Source: Phanerodontia chrysosporium (lineage: Eukaryota > Basidiomycota > Agaricomycetes > Polyporales > Phanerochaetaceae). From it: 64,000 nt of DNA. Where the stretch lies: positions 124,001-188,000 of the forward strand of contig MJGA01000035.1 in NCBI GenBank assembly GCA_001910725.1, written 5' to 3'. The notes beneath the pieces were generated by a model, which searched no databases, was not told the DNA's origin, and saw nothing but the letters and a program-made list of their open reading frames with translations. Shown piece after piece: positions 32,520 through 44,149 of the stretch. Made by a program: the position numbers and the translations under genes. Each line of letters opens with the position of its first letter. Position 1 is the stretch's first letter.

Positions 32520-33300
32520 TCAGCGCACAAACGAGCCTTGACTCGACGGACAGGAGGGCACGTTCTCAGCCTTCATGCGCGCCTTGCACGTCGGCATACT
32601 CTGTTTCATCATTCTGTGATGTTGCCTGCCTATGCATCGTAGATAAGGCGATAAGTGTGTTGATACGGCTCGCGGAAATGAGCTTACCACGCCTTCCAAG
32701 ATATCAGCGCTGTTGTCCAGCCCGCAGATTTGTGATCCATGAGAAGATACTTTCCGATAGACCGGGCCCGATACTCGTAGCGACACCGGCGGCGAGCCAG
32801 GCTGTGCACCATCATGTCATTGACGAAACCCCCACAATGTGAGTGCGGCGTACCTCCATCTCAAAGCAGGGGTGCAATCGAGATGATCTGGCCAGCAGGC
32901 TTGCACAGTCAGAGAGCCCGGGCTCGCCGGATGGTAATGCTGTCACTGTAGAAGATTTGGCGCGCAGAGATGAGATGCGTTAGAACGAAATCACTCGCAG
33001 AAGATAGCTTGGTACACACCGAACAGCGGGAACTCGAAGAGAAACTAGGTGAGTAGCCGCACTATCTTTCTTCCCGTACTGTCGCAGCCGAGATATATTC
33101 TACGTGACATAGCTGCGGTGAACCATGTACCAGATGATCTGCGAGGTCCTGAATCCGGATCGTCTTGGTTTGCGCCTGCTCCATGTCCTGTTACACGTGG
33201 AAGACGCGATGAGCTTCGGGATGGCACTCACCAAAGCTCCCGACGGAGACGGCAGTCAACAGAGAATATGTGCTGTTGGAACAGTCAGCGTAACACGCAA
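32520..33300 (-). pseudogene. Degenerate subfamily C membrane protein (copy C3)
   Basis: Scattered remnants in family order: a fragment STYSLLTAVSVGSFG near 33250 (exon 2-like), SITIRRARAL near 32940 (compare ISDIIVIWRAWVL in C1), then SADILEGVV and RQHHRMMKQSMPTCKARMK with AENVP near 32600-32690 (compare ILESVV and HHKEMKQNFLRYRSRTKAEK). Frames change and stops occur between these blocks, and exon 1 and the last exon are not found. An old, inactive copy, more like C1 than C2. Confidence 0.6.
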
Positions 33301-34422
33301 CGGAAGTAAGATAGTAAATGCCAGGCCACTGTCTTGAGGACGACATGCGCGTGATAGGCGGTGTGGCTGCTGGCGGATGCGTCCGCATAGATATCGTAAG
33401 CGTCATGCCCGTACGTCAAACGCACGCCGTTCTGAGACGTAAAGGCGTATGTCTAGTGCGCCATATGGTGGTATGGGTAGCGAAGGGGGTAGCTAGGAAC
33501 GGAAAAGCAGATGTTACGTGGTCGAAACTTCGGTTTGACGGTGCGGCAGATCTCGCGGCCAGTGTCGAGGCACTATGCGGCTGTCGTCGACATGTCTCGC
33601 TTTGTATTCATCGCATCCTGTAGCACCGAAAAATGGAGACTGCATAAGTCTGCGTGAGAGTCTCCTTTAGCATAAAAACGTCTTGCGCTACTTGTATGCT
33701 CACCTTCGGCAGAAACATCTCTAGACAGAGAGCCTTCGGGCAATGGGCTGGCATGTTGATGTGCTCGGTGTCGCTCTGGCATCTTTATGGGGGCAGAAAC
33801 GCCGAATACCAGAGCGCAGGTTCGTTGTCAGGTACAGAACTCTCTGAGAACAAGTTGTGCGGTCTATGTAGGCGGGCGATAAATGCTGTGCAACGTGATC
33901 AGCCTGCCGTAATGTCAGATGAATTTTGCTGAGGACTGACACTGGCTAAACATCTAAACGGGAACGCAACCTTACGTCGGCTGGGGATCGGGATAGCACT
34001 TGTCAAGCTAGAATATATGCATGTCCGTTACAACCCCCAGCATGTCGTACCAATTTGTTTTGCCCATGTCCGAGCGACGCCACTTGCAGCCTTGGACTAT
34101 AGGTGTATGGCTCAAACGAATGCTCCTCAACATGACGGATGGGAGGCATAGAGATGACATAACTGCATGGCCGAATGTGGGTAGGAGCAAAGAGATCAAC
34201 CTCGACGACGGCAGCCCGTCCCATCCTCCTCGGATCAGAGACTCACGGCAACATGCGAGCGCCACGAAGCATAGGTCGTCATGCGTCCGGTTGCGCAGTC
34301 ACAAGAGCGTACGCGAGCAGAAGTCCATGAAAAGATGGGGGCATATAATGTTCTCCAATACAGTATACAAAGTTAGCACGAGAGATCCAGCAAAGAAAAA
34401 GAGAAGTGTGGTAGAGCAAAAA
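33301..34422. other. Interval without recognisable gene
   Basis: About 1.1 kb between the decayed copy C3 and tRNA-Glu copy 4. Frames of 60-150 codons occur on both strands (for example 33318-33623 plus, 34021-34470 plus), but none has family motifs, and one runs into the tRNA. Some may be eroded membrane-protein sequence. Confidence 0.4.
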
Positions 34423-34494
34423 TTCCGACACGGGGAATCGAACCCCGGGCTATCGCGTGAGAGGCGATAATGTTAGCCACTACACCATATCGGA
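34423..34494 (-). tRNA. tRNA-Glu (anticodon CTC), copy 4
   Basis: Same 72-nt sequence as the other copies with intact cloverleaf and a T5 terminator on the minus strand. It sits 782 bp upstream of copy B2 in divergent orientation. Confidence 0.96.
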
Positions 34495-35195
34495 TGCATA
34501 TTTAACAAATAACAGAAATTACATACCTTTTGCAGCTAGGTCTGATAGCTTTCAACCATTCCACTCCGTGAACCATCTGTGCAACCCTTAAGCCTTCCAT
34601 TATCCACATCACCAGTCGAGAGCGCGCCTATGCATTTCTGCCCCGTTATTCCCGTTCCGGACTCCTCTGCGAAAGTGGCCGTCGTGGACCCTATCTCTGT
34701 GTACGCGTGTACAAAGTGCGCGATCTAGGCAACATGGGGTTGGAGCGAGTATTATCAGCAGTGCGTTGAACCCACACTAGATGTCCGTGCTCGACTCGAC
34801 TGCATACTCATCGCTGTACCACGCCGCAGACACTCCTCAGCATGCCACATGTCGTCACCAGCGAACGGTCATGAGTGACCGAGTCTTGCTTGGACATCCC
34901 TCCGCGCCTCCACAATGTTGCACACCTCCTGTGCGAGGCTTCGAGAATGTCTCATTTCTTGCCCTTTGCTCCTCACGCTGCCAAAGCGGGCTCGTTTCGC
35001 CTACCGGCACCAGCAGGCACGGACCGAAGCCTGCTCTTCTACCGCCGCACGTGCGGCCAGCGGCCGGGAGCAGCCCTATCTGCTATCGCGGTGGGGGTGT
35101 CGCCCGAGGGCCTGGGACCCTGCACATTCAGTTCATACGTGATCCTGCACCAAGATGCGCACTGCCTCCATTGCCGTAGCCCCGCTCAGCATGCT

Positions 35196-35205
35196 GCTTA
35201 AAGGG
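35196..35205 (+). promoter_or_regulatory. Core-promoter-like TTAAAG motif of copy B2
   Basis: GCTTAAAGGG about 72 bp before the ATG is matched at nearly the same place in B3 (37263-37272). Related TTTAAAG and TATAAAG elements precede B4 and C4. It is probably the TATA-like element; transcription start not visible. Confidence 0.4.
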
Positions 35206-35276
35206 ACCTCCGCCGGCGTGCCCCGCGCTGGCTCCTCCTTGGCACTGCCCTCCTCCTCCGCCAGGACAGAGACAGA

Positions 35277-36767
35277 ATGAGCACCCCGCAAGCGTTCATC
35301 GTCGGTGTGGCCGCCGTGGGTGGCATCGGGACGTTTACGACGAACCTCCCGCGTGTGGTGCTCGAGGCGTTCTTCTTCGGTGCGTGCCCCGTCCTGCGCT
35401 CACTCGCCGCTCCTGACCGCGCCTCCCAGGCCTCTACACCGTCGTCGTGTTCATGGGCTACAGCGCCATAGCGTGCGTGCACACCATCCCTGATGTCCCC
35501 CGTGTTGCTGACGGCTCCACACAGGCGCAAGCCGCCGCGCACGGCAGCAGCCTGGGCGGGCCTCTCCGCCTGTGTGGTCATGTACGCTCTCGCAACCGCA
35601 CACGTCGGCCTGAACCTGCAGCGGCTGGCCGTCGACGTCGGGCGCGCACGCGAGCTCGCGCTGATCGCCGCGATCTGCATGGGCTCGCTGGGCGCGGACG
35701 GGTCCGACGCTACGTGCTTCGACGTCGGGAACGACGCAGACATCGTCAACACCGCGCTCACGCCGGCCGCCCAGGGCAAGGAGTGGGTGCCGATCATGTT
35801 CTCGTCATTAATGTGCGTGTTCCGCCTGTCTCCAGGGTGCGCGCCCGCTGACCCGCAGTGCAGACGCTGCTGAGCACCGGCATCCTCCTCTGGCGCGGCT
35901 ATGCGCGGGCGACGCGCAAGGCGCTGCTCGCCTGGGTGTTCTCCTTCCTCTTCTTCGGCCTCATGGGTATGTCTCGCCCCGTGAGAGTTCTCTCACCCTG
36001 CTGACGCCCTGCAGCGATCTATATCATCGGCACGGTGATCAACGACGACCTCGAGGATGGCTTCGGCTCCGCTGCAGTCTTTACAACCTGGTTCCTCATT
36101 GTGTGGCTCACGGGTCTCGCCACAGCGGATATCTGGTGCGTTACCTGCCTGCCTCAGAAAAAGAAGATTCGCTCAGGCCTGTAACATCACAGGCGCCGCC
36201 GCCACGAAATTTCCCGCAGCTTGCGTGATCTGTCTCGGGGCGCGTGCTTCGAGCGCGTCGCGTACCTCGTGCTCGACTCGTGCATCGTCTACGCGATGTT
36301 CTGGGTACGTCTCGCCACCTTCCTCTGCCGCCCCGCGCGTGCTGACCGGCGCTCCTGCAGACGGTCATGATGGCGTGGTGCGCTGCGTTGTGGGCGGATA
36401 CCCAGACCGACAGCGGCGTCCGCTTTTTGCACGCGATGCGCGCGTTTAAGGCGTCCGCGCTCGTTGACATCGTCGTACGTCTCCTCCTCGTTCGTCTCCA
36501 GGATCGGTCTGACGTCCATGGGGCCGGCAGGGTCTGTACCCGACGCTACTGCTCGTCCTCGCTGCAATGCACGAGACAACGCCGCGCCGAGCCTCGCGCG
36601 CCTCGCTCAACGTGCACCCGCTCGCACGCGTGCGCCTCTCCGCGGACAGCCAGGCGACTGTGCACGAGACGGCGGTGCCGTCTGTCGAAATCCCCAAGGC
36701 AGCGTTCGCCCAGGAGGTCGACTACGCGTACGCGTACGGTGACGTCAAGATTGCCGGAGACGTTTGA
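35277..36767 (+). CDS. Subfamily B seven-hydrophobic-segment membrane protein (copy B2)
   Basis: Complete eight-exon gene. The ATG at 35277 reads MSTPQAFIVGVAAVGGIG and exon 1 ends LEAFFFG at GTGCGT. Exon 2 is GLYTVVVFMGYSAIA, exon 3 has SACVVMYALATAHVGLNLQR and ATCFDVGNDADIVNTAL with VPIMFLVIN, exon 4 TGILLWRGYARATRKALLAW, exon 5 AIYIIGTVINDDLEDGFGSA and FLIVWLTGLATADIW. Exon 6 has VAYLVLDSCIVYAMFW, exon 7 TVMMAWCAALWADTQTDSG and SALVDIVV, exon 8 GLYPTLLLVLAAM with a polar tail ending at 36767. All splice junctions join in frame. Seven hydrophobic segments with a hydrophilic C-terminal tail resemble a receptor-like 7TM layout, but no known receptor motif is present. Forms a tandem pair with B3. 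Confidence 0.82.
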
Positions 36768-37262
36768 ATGCACGTCCGTTTTTGGTGCGGTGCACGCTTG
36801 TGCACAGATAGAGAGGGAAGTCTGTATGATGGGTTGTGGGATAGGTGGGGGACGCTCGTCTGGTGTATCTGATAAAGTTTTGTAGCCTGACACTTCTGGG
36901 TCGCTGTACCGTGTACGATACGTCTGTGCGTGTGCCGCGCTGTGTATAATATGATGTCTCCTACGCTGATCGTCGCTCCTGAGTGCCGGTGTTGCTATCT
37001 CTGCCAGGTCCTGAAGGTCACGCGACGGCAGCTGCACGAAGCCTGTCTACTCGGTCCCGCAGCGCCGCGTCGGGAGCAGTTCCCAAACGACGGAGCCGCC
37101 GCCGAGGTACCGCCCTCCCGCTCCGATATCGAGCATCCATCGAGCACCTGATACGGACAATCCCCGGTGCAGAAGCCGGCGCTCGGACACACCGCCCATA
37201 GCGGGCTAGCACTGACCACGTCCGCGCGCCCGCCCCGTCAATGCAGCCGCGCGCGGTGGGCT

Positions 37263-37272
37263 GCTTAAAGGG
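37263..37272 (+). promoter_or_regulatory. Core-promoter-like TTAAAG motif of copy B3
   Basis: GCTTAAAGGG, about 92 bp before the ATG, in a context (CTGCTTAAAGGG) shared with the B2 promoter. Interpreted as the TATA-like element kept through tandem duplication. Confidence 0.4.
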
Positions 37273-37364
37273 CCCTCGCGGCGTGCAGCTGACGACGCCC
37301 GCGAGCCCTCCAGAGTCCCCCCTCCTGCCCCTCTCTGCCCCCGCACCGCGCGGAACGAAAACCT

Positions 37365-38852
37365 ATGAGCTCGCCACCTCAAGCGTTCATAGTCGCAGTC
37401 GACGCCGTCGACGGCATCGGCGGCTTCACGACGAACCTGCCGCGCGTCCTGCTCGAGGCGTTCTTCTTCGGTGCGCGCGCTACGCGACGGGGCCTGACGA
37501 AACCACACTGACACCCGCCGCAGGCCTGTACACCGTCGTCGCCCTCGCGGGCTACAGCGCCCTCGGGTACGTCCGCCCCTCCTCCCGTCCGTACTTTTCC
37601 TCATCCCGCGCCACAGACGAGCGCAGCGCTCGGCGCCCGCACGCGCCGCGCTCGCAGCCTGCACACTCATGTACGCGCTCGCGACGGCGCACCTCGGCAT
37701 CGCCTTGCAGCGCCTCGCGGGCGACGTCGCGCGCACACGCGAGCTCGCGGTCGCAGCGACGGCGTGCCTGAGCGCGCTCGCCGAGGCCGGGCCTGCCGCG
37801 ACGTGCTTCGCGAACGGCGACGACATCGACATCGTGAACGCCGCGCTGACCCCGGCGGGCCACGGGCGCGAGTGGGTCCCGCTCGTGTTCCTCGTCATCA
37901 ACGTGCGTGCTGCGCGCGGTGCATCCGTGTTCGTGCTGGCTGAGCGCAGGGCGTAGATTGTGCTCGGAACCGGCGTCCTGTGCTGGCGCGCCTTCGTGCG
38001 CGCGACGCAGAAGAAGCTCGTCAACGCGCTGTTGCTGACGGTGTACCTGAGCAGCTTCGGTGCGTCTATGCTGGGCGCACCCTTGTACGCGTGCTAACGG
38101 ACAGCCCGACAGCCATCTACATCGTCGGCATCGTCGCCAACGACGGGCTCGAGGACGGCTTCGGCACCTCTGCGCTCGTGATGTCGTGGTCCCTCGTCGT
38201 GTGCGCGGCGATCCAAAACACGGGCGACATTTGGTGTGTTGCTCTCGTTTGTGTGTCTAGCCGTCGCTGAGGGCGGCCTGCAGGTCTCGCCGCCATGAGA
38301 TAGCGCGAGGCATGCGCGATCTGCCGCGCGTCCGGCGCGTCGAGCGAATTGCGTTCCACGTCCTCGACTCGGGCATCATATATGCGGTGTTCTGGGTAAG
38401 TGAGGCGTAGCCGGATTCTGCGGGAAGGCTCATTGACGCGCGACATAGACGGTCCTGCTGGTATGGTGCGCAACACTCTGGTCTGCAACCAGCCTCGCAA
38501 GCAGCGTCCGCTTCGTGCACGCCATGCGGGCTCTGACCGCGTCCGCGCTCGTTCACATTGTGGTGCGTATGACTGACTTGCAAGAGCTCGGGTGCCGTGC
38601 TGACGCGCTGTGCCCAAACAGGGACTGTATCCGACCCTGCTGCTCGTGCTCGGCGCGCTGCGCGACGCGCCGCCGAAGCGTGCGTCCCAGGTGTCCCTCA
38701 ACGTGCATCCGCTCGAGCGCGTGCGGCGCTCAAACGACAGTCAGGTAACTGTGCATGCTCCTCATGTGGGCACTGTCAATATCCCGAAGCTGTCCTTTGG
38801 CCAGGAAGAGGATTATGGCTATGGCGACGTCAAGAGTGCTGGGCTTGTCTGA
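37365..38852 (+). CDS. Subfamily B membrane protein (copy B3)
   Basis: Tandem neighbour of B2 with the same exon plan. The ATG at 37365 starts MSSPPQAFIVAVDAVDGIGG and exon 1 ends LEAFFFG. Then GLYTVVALAGYSALG, LMYALATAHLGIALQRLAGD, ATCFANGDDIDIVNAAL with VPLVFLVIN, IVLGTGVLCWRAFVRATQKK, AIYIIVGIV-type helix as AIYIVGIVANDGLEDGFGTS, SLVVCAAIQNTGDIW, HVLDSGIIYAVFW, TVLLVWCATLW and GLYPTLLLVLGAL. The tail VPKLSFGQEEDYGYGD-like end (IPKLSFGQEEDYGYG) closes at 38852 and parallels IPKAAFAQEVDYAYAYGD of B2. Sequence divergence from B2 is considerable while intron positions are kept, so this is an older duplication than B1/B4. Function unknown. Confidence 0.82.
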
Positions 38853-39898
38853 ACCACTTCAGCTCCGGCGAGGTGACAATCGTCACAGGAGGGTTGAATG
38901 TCGATCTTAGGCCCTGGTAAACAGAAAATTCGTCATCTGTGATTATCTGGTACTCATACGTGTATCTTGAATTTTGCATACCTATGCCCCTTCCCATCTT
39001 ACGGTAGTGTCTGTATATTCTCCTGTACGCCATTGTATCACCATTGATTGTCGTGCATCTCCGTCTTGTCACCCATATATCGGCAGTGTGACATTTGTAT
39101 ACATACATATATATCTGTTTCGACACCGTACCAAAAAGGTCGTTGGCGGAGAACCCTCGGTCATCAGCAAAATAGTCAGAGAAATGTGCCGCGGTAGCTC
39201 GCGGACAAGGTGAGAAAAGCGCCCGTCTCGCGGTTCGGCAATAGATACCGCGCGAGATCAGTAGATACCGCAGCGTCTCGCTCTCCCTCGCAAGCTTCGA
39301 GATATTCTCGGACCTCTTGCGGATGCATAATATATACCTCACTAAATTGCAGAATATCATGGGTGTGAGCAAGATGCCGCAAGACAATCATCGGGACCAG
39401 AACCTAGCAGCTGACAGTTTGCTAGCATAGAAAGACCAATGGCCGACCTAAGTGGGACTTTTCCATGACGACTATATGGGGACATGGTACTGAGTCTGAG
39501 CCCCGTGTTGAAACCGCGCATGTGTTGCTGCTCTCCATGACGCGGGGCTTGTAAAGCTTCCCGGGCGTCACTTAAGCCGCTTGCGCGTACACTCCGCGCT
39601 TTCATTCCTTCTGCTTCGACCATCACTATGTCTTTTTCATCCCTCCCTCCCTGTATAGGAGTCTGCACCAGCCCCCAAGGCCCTGCTGTCGGGCAAGATA
39701 CAGTTGGATAATTCTGAACCCACCGTACACAAGACATCAGCACAGAAGTCTCACGCCCTGAATTGACCGCCGAGACGAAGGACATTGACATCGCAGACGA
39801 GGGACCACCTGTGCAAGACGATGCAGGTGCACAACCGGTGCGGTGCTTGGTGAGTCTCGCACCTCTGCATTGGTACATAGCACTGAGATGTACTCCAG
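38853..39898. other. AT-rich interval upstream of the agmatinase-like relic
   Basis: About 1 kb. A minus frame of 185 codons (38830-39387) overlaps the end of B3 and has no family features. Near 39760-39850 a possible upstream exon of the agmatinase-like gene ends PVRCL at a GTGAGT donor, but its sequence is not diagnostic. Short TA-rich repeats occur at 39095-39115. Confidence 0.4.
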
Positions 39899-40885
39899 GT
39901 GCACCGTTTGATACTGCTACGAGCTACCGCCCTGGGTGAGCACACACAGCCCATACCTCTTCCTCACGACTCATACTTGCAGAGCGCGCTTCGGCCTGAA
40001 CAGCATCCGCCAGGGCTCACGGCGGCTCAGCGTCGACCGGATCAACCTGCCCATGAAGCTGCGCGTGAGCGACCATCTAGACGTGGTCGACTGCGGCGAC
40101 GTCCGTGCGTGCTCCTACACCCACAACCTCCCAATTACTCACCGCGCCCGCAGCGATGGTCTTCGTCGACAACAAGGTCGCGCTGCACCAGCTCGAGATC
40201 GCAAACAGCGCGCTCCTCGCGCGTTCTTCCCTCCGCGGCGCGGCGCAAGCAGCCGCGGGCAAGAAGAGCATCGCGAAGGATGGCAAGTTCCACCTGCGCG
40301 TGCTCACGCTGGTGTGTCCCCCGTGTCTCGCATCCACACGTCAGCTGCTCATCTCGTGTGCTGCAGGGCGGCGACCACACAATCATGCTCCCGCTGCTCC
40401 GCGGCGTCGCGCAGGTGTACGGTCCTGTGAGGTGCGTCGCCACTTCGCCCGGTGGTTATATGCGCCTCAATACATCTAACGTGGCACTCGCAGTGTCATC
40501 CACTTTGACAGCCACCTCGGTACGTGTTGCATGTGCCCTTCCCATGCAGTGGTGCTCACACCGTGCAATTAGACACGTAGAAGCCCACCGACTGGAACGA
40601 CCCCAACAGCCCATGGCTGCCGGGCGAGGAGGTGCCCATCTCGCACAGAAGCTACTTCTACTACGCATACAAGGAGGGCCTTGCCTGGCCAACCTGAAGA
40701 TCATCTTCGCGGACATCGTCGAGGTTACGCCGGGCTACGACACCCAAGGTGGGTTGTATGTGCTTGGTCTATCACGAGCCTTGGGCTGACAGCACCACCT
40801 GCTAGACGAGATCACACAAATCGCCGCAGCGAACATCGGCTTGGAGATGCTCGTGCTCATGGCGAAGACGCCATTGACAGCTTGA
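39899..40885 (+). pseudogene. Agmatinase/arginase-family pseudogene with deleted catalytic core
   Basis: Exons give GAPFDTATSYRPG, then after an intron ARFGLNSIRQGSRRLSVDRI, VVDCGDV, a helix region, GGDHTIMLPLLRGVAQVYGP, HFDSHLDTWKPTDWND and SHRSYFYYAYKEGL. These are ureohydrolase landmarks, including the first metal ligands (GGDH and DSHLD). The text then jumps, with a frame change at about 40682, to LKIIFADIVEVTPGYDTQ and the final exon EITQIAAANIGLEMLVLMA ending at 40885. The roughly 100 residues between, which contain the second metal-binding motif (S-x-D-x-D-x-x-D-P) in active enzymes, are absent. The product could not bind the manganese pair. Ancestral activity was probably agmatine or guanidine-type hydrolysis; the exact substrate is unknown. 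Confidence 0.75.
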
Positions 40886-42216
40886 GGAGTAGATACATCA
40901 ATAATATATCATATGAACTAGTATGCAGTATGTATACCGAGTGCGAGGCTGGGAAACCCATGGGAATAGCAGGGGATTCTGATAATCTCTGCCTGGAAAA
41001 TGCCGCAGTAAACCACGATATATTTTCCAGCTTGCGGTAAGCTGCGGTAAAATAGCCCGGGTGTCAGGTATAATCGGCGTCTCGCGGTTGGTGCGGTTTC
41101 CCGCGCGCCGAGCAATAAGAATAGGGTAGGACAAATAATTCGCGATATCTTTGTGGTCCCCACAATCCATGCATTATCCCGTGATCCAGCTATGATACCA
41201 GAGTATATCGAGGTACATTTCTACCACTATTTTGCTGATGGTGCAGAAGCAAGACTTGTGTCACTGGAGCGGGTCGTTGATGCTTCCAAACGTGCCCAAA
41301 TGACCTGACATTGTGACCACCCAGCAGGGGCAATAATGTACATGTGGCCCTCGTACATCTAAGCCACAGGGTCGAGACCAACCGTGGGAAACGGTCTGCC
41401 CGCCGCCCACGTGGAGACCGGCGACATCAAAGCATCCGGCAACTTCCGAGCGCCACCACGCCTCTTGACGGTTTCGTCCCGTTTGCTCCTCTTCCAAACA
41501 CCAGGTGATTCCTCGGATTTCAAAGAGGAGACCACTGTTCTTACAGATCATGGTATGTACTATCCTGAAACACCGGAGAAATTCAATCATGGCATGGTTA
41601 GGGCCTTTTATCGCCAAACAAGCGATGCAGAACTCCGCCCGTGTGACGCATGAACGACCTGACGCCTGAGTCCATCGCTCGCTCTTCAACACCGCTGAGT
41701 TCCTGGGGCCCGTCGCCTCAGAAATCTTTCTTTAGGTGTCATATCGAGAACAGCAAGGTCGTCTGCCAGTCTCCAGACGCCACACGGGCCCGCAGGTTGG
41801 TCCGCATCTCCCCGTCGCGTCCCAGGTGACCGCCTTCGACGAGCCGCATGGACATAATGCGATGCCCTGGGAAATACCTGGCTTCGCGCTATCGTGAGGC
41901 TGCGCAGCGGGTTCGCATGGACGGGGACGTACCTGCACGACCCTTTTCCGCAGCACGTCACTGGCAGCGCACGGCCAGGCCAGCCCGGTCCCGTACGTGA
42001 TCTGCTGCCAAATAACCTTTGCGAACTGGCACTTATCTGCTACGCTAAATTCTAAGATCATCTCACGGGCGGGTACCCCCCGTCTGCCACTGTGACGGGC
42101 GCAGTCAGAGTTCGCCCTTCACGTATACACCCAACCGAACGGGCAACGTCGCGATGTTGTTGCACCAAGCGGACCTCTCACCGCCTTTAATCCGAAACTT
42201 GCTGCCCAGCATGCGC
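40886..42216. other. Interval without recognisable gene
   Basis: About 1.3 kb between the agmatinase relic and copy B4. ORFs at 41261-41692 (minus), 41384-41653 (plus) and 41686-42061 (minus) show no family features and overlap each other in opposite frames. Nothing is supported beyond the B4 promoter at the right edge. Confidence 0.4.
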
Positions 42217-42223
42217 TTTAAAG
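42217..42223 (+). promoter_or_regulatory. TTTAAAG core-promoter-like motif of copy B4
   Basis: TTTAAAGCTCGCC about 50 bp before the ATG parallels TATAAAGGCTCGC before C4 and CTTAAAGGG before B2 and B3. Likely TATA-like element. Confidence 0.4.
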
Positions 42224-42272
42224 CTCGCCAAGCCTCTAGAGCTCCTCCCCGGCCCCGCCCTCTTCTGCAGTC

Positions 42273-43757
42273 ATGAGCAACCCACAGGCATACCAGGTTG
42301 CTATCGCCGTTGTTAATAGCATTCCCGCCTTCAGCACGTCGCTCCCTGCGACGATGCTCGAGTGCTTCTTTTTCGGTGCGTACAGCCCGTGTCTCCGTTA
42401 TATCTGTAGCTAACTTCCACATCTCACGCAAGGCCTCTACACGACGGTCGTCTTCGCGGGATACCGCGCCCTCAAGTGCGTTCACACCTCCAACACCCCT
42501 TGCAGGCCCACTGACCCGACCCACAGGCCGGCCCTCCCGCGCACGCGTGCTGGCGTTGTCGCCCTCGTAGCCTACGGGGCGATGTGCTCCGGCGCGACGA
42601 CGCACCTCGCGCTGCGCCTGCGCTGGCTCGCGCGCGACGTCGCGCAGACGCGCGAGCTGCGGCGCATCGCGGGCATCTGCATGGGCGCGCTGAGCGTTGA
42701 CGCCTCGAGCGCGACGTGCTTCGACGTCGGGAACGACTACGACATGGTCGCAGCCGCGATGGCGCGCGCGGGGCACGGCTGGATCCTCGACATGTTCCTG
42801 GTCATCAACGTGCGTTTCCTGGCTGTCGCTGGGGGTGGCCCTTGCTTTGTGATTGTGCTGATCGCCCGCGCGGCAGATCGTGCTGGGCGCTGGCCTCCTG
42901 CTCTGGCGCGAGTACGAGCGCGCGCAGACGCACAGGCGGGCCATCGGCTGGGTGTCGCTCGTCGCGTTCCTCGCACTCATCCGTACATCGCGCTCTCCCT
43001 GCTGACACGCCCTGGCGCTGACGTACACCCCACAAAGCAATGTGCATCATCGGCGCCTACGTCGACGATGCTCTCGAGGACGAGTTCGGCACCGCGGCGC
43101 TGTTCATCGCGTGGGGCATCACCGTGTGGCTCGCTCTTCTCGGCACAATAGACCTCTGGTGCGCAGTCTCTCTTGCCCTGCTGCCGTCCGTGCTGCTCAC
43201 ATCCCCCATTCGCAGGCGCCGTCGCGGCGACGGTGCCGCACGCTCGTGCGGGCTCCCGCGCGTCGTGGCGCTGCTGCTCGACTCGGGCATTGGGTACATG
43301 CTGTTCTGGGTACGCCCGTCGTCTCCACCTGCGATTCCTTCGCTCTAACCGCGAACGAAGACGGTGATCATGGTGTGGTGCGCCATCTTCTGGGACGGCA
43401 CCGGCGACGATACCAGCGCGGGGCGTGGCTTCATGAGCGCCATCCGCGCGCTCAAGGCCGGTGCGCTCGTCGACATTGTCGTACGTCCCCCCTTCCTCCG
43501 CTCCGTCCAGATGCCCCCGGTACTGACAGGCCGTGTGTTCGCAGGCGATGTACCCGACGCTGCTCCTCGTCCTCGGCGCCCTGCCTGCACGTGCGCCTCG
43601 CGCGTCCTTCGCTGGCGCCCTCGCCGCACCCGTCAGATGCTCCTTGGACAGCGACACGACCGCGCGCGCGCTCGAGGTGCCCTCCGTCGAGATCCCGAAG
43701 GCGGCGTTCGCGGGGGAGGCGTACGGGCTGGACGGAAAGGCCGCGGGCATGGTGTGA
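42273..43757 (+). CDS. Subfamily B membrane protein (copy B4)
   Basis: Complete counterpart of truncated B1. The ATG at 42273 gives MSNPQAYQVAIAVVNSIPAF and exon 1 ends LECFFFG. Exon 2 is GLYTTVVFAGYRALK, exon 3 MCSGATTHLALRLRWLARDV and SATCFDVGNDYDMVAAAMAR with LDMFLVIN. Then GAGLLLWREYERAQTHRRA, MCIIGAYVDDALEDEFGTAA, WGITVWLALLGTIDLW, LLLDSGIGYMLFW, TVIMVWCAIFWDGTGDDTS, AGALVDIVV, AMYPTLLLVLGALPA and the tail VPSVEIPKAAFAGEAYG ending at 43757. Introns and frames are consistent. From exon 3 through about 0.5 kb of downstream sequence it is the inverted duplicate of 28.7-30.7 kb. Seven hydrophobic segments, function unknown. Confidence 0.82.
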
Positions 43758-44149
43758 ACCGTCGCCGCCGTAGATACATGTGCCTATGAACCACGTGGTC
43801 CTGGAACCATTGGTTTATATCGAGGTGCGCAGGGGTGAGGCCCTTCTGCCTGCCGGGCCGTCGGACTGGGGGAGTTGTAGTATGTCCTTTGCAGTGCAAT
43901 CTACGTAGCCCCGACCGCCATCTCCCAGGTTGACAGCATCCAGTCTCCGTGATTTATTTCCACCATGAATTGCAAGTCCCAACGCGATGTATTTTGATGC
44001 TGAGAAATGCACACAGTGGCAGGTCTACTTCGTCTCATGGTTGATGGAGACAGTACTACTTCTCTGGATCAGATAACCAGTTGGGCCGTTGATAGATATA
44101 TTGGCAGAGGATGCCAGAGCAGAGAGGTAAGCCGTAATAAATCAGCGAG

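Noticed and set aside
38830..39387. 185-codon minus-strand ORF
   Set aside because: Overlaps the end of copy B3, has no recognisable domain and lies mostly in AT-rich sequence.
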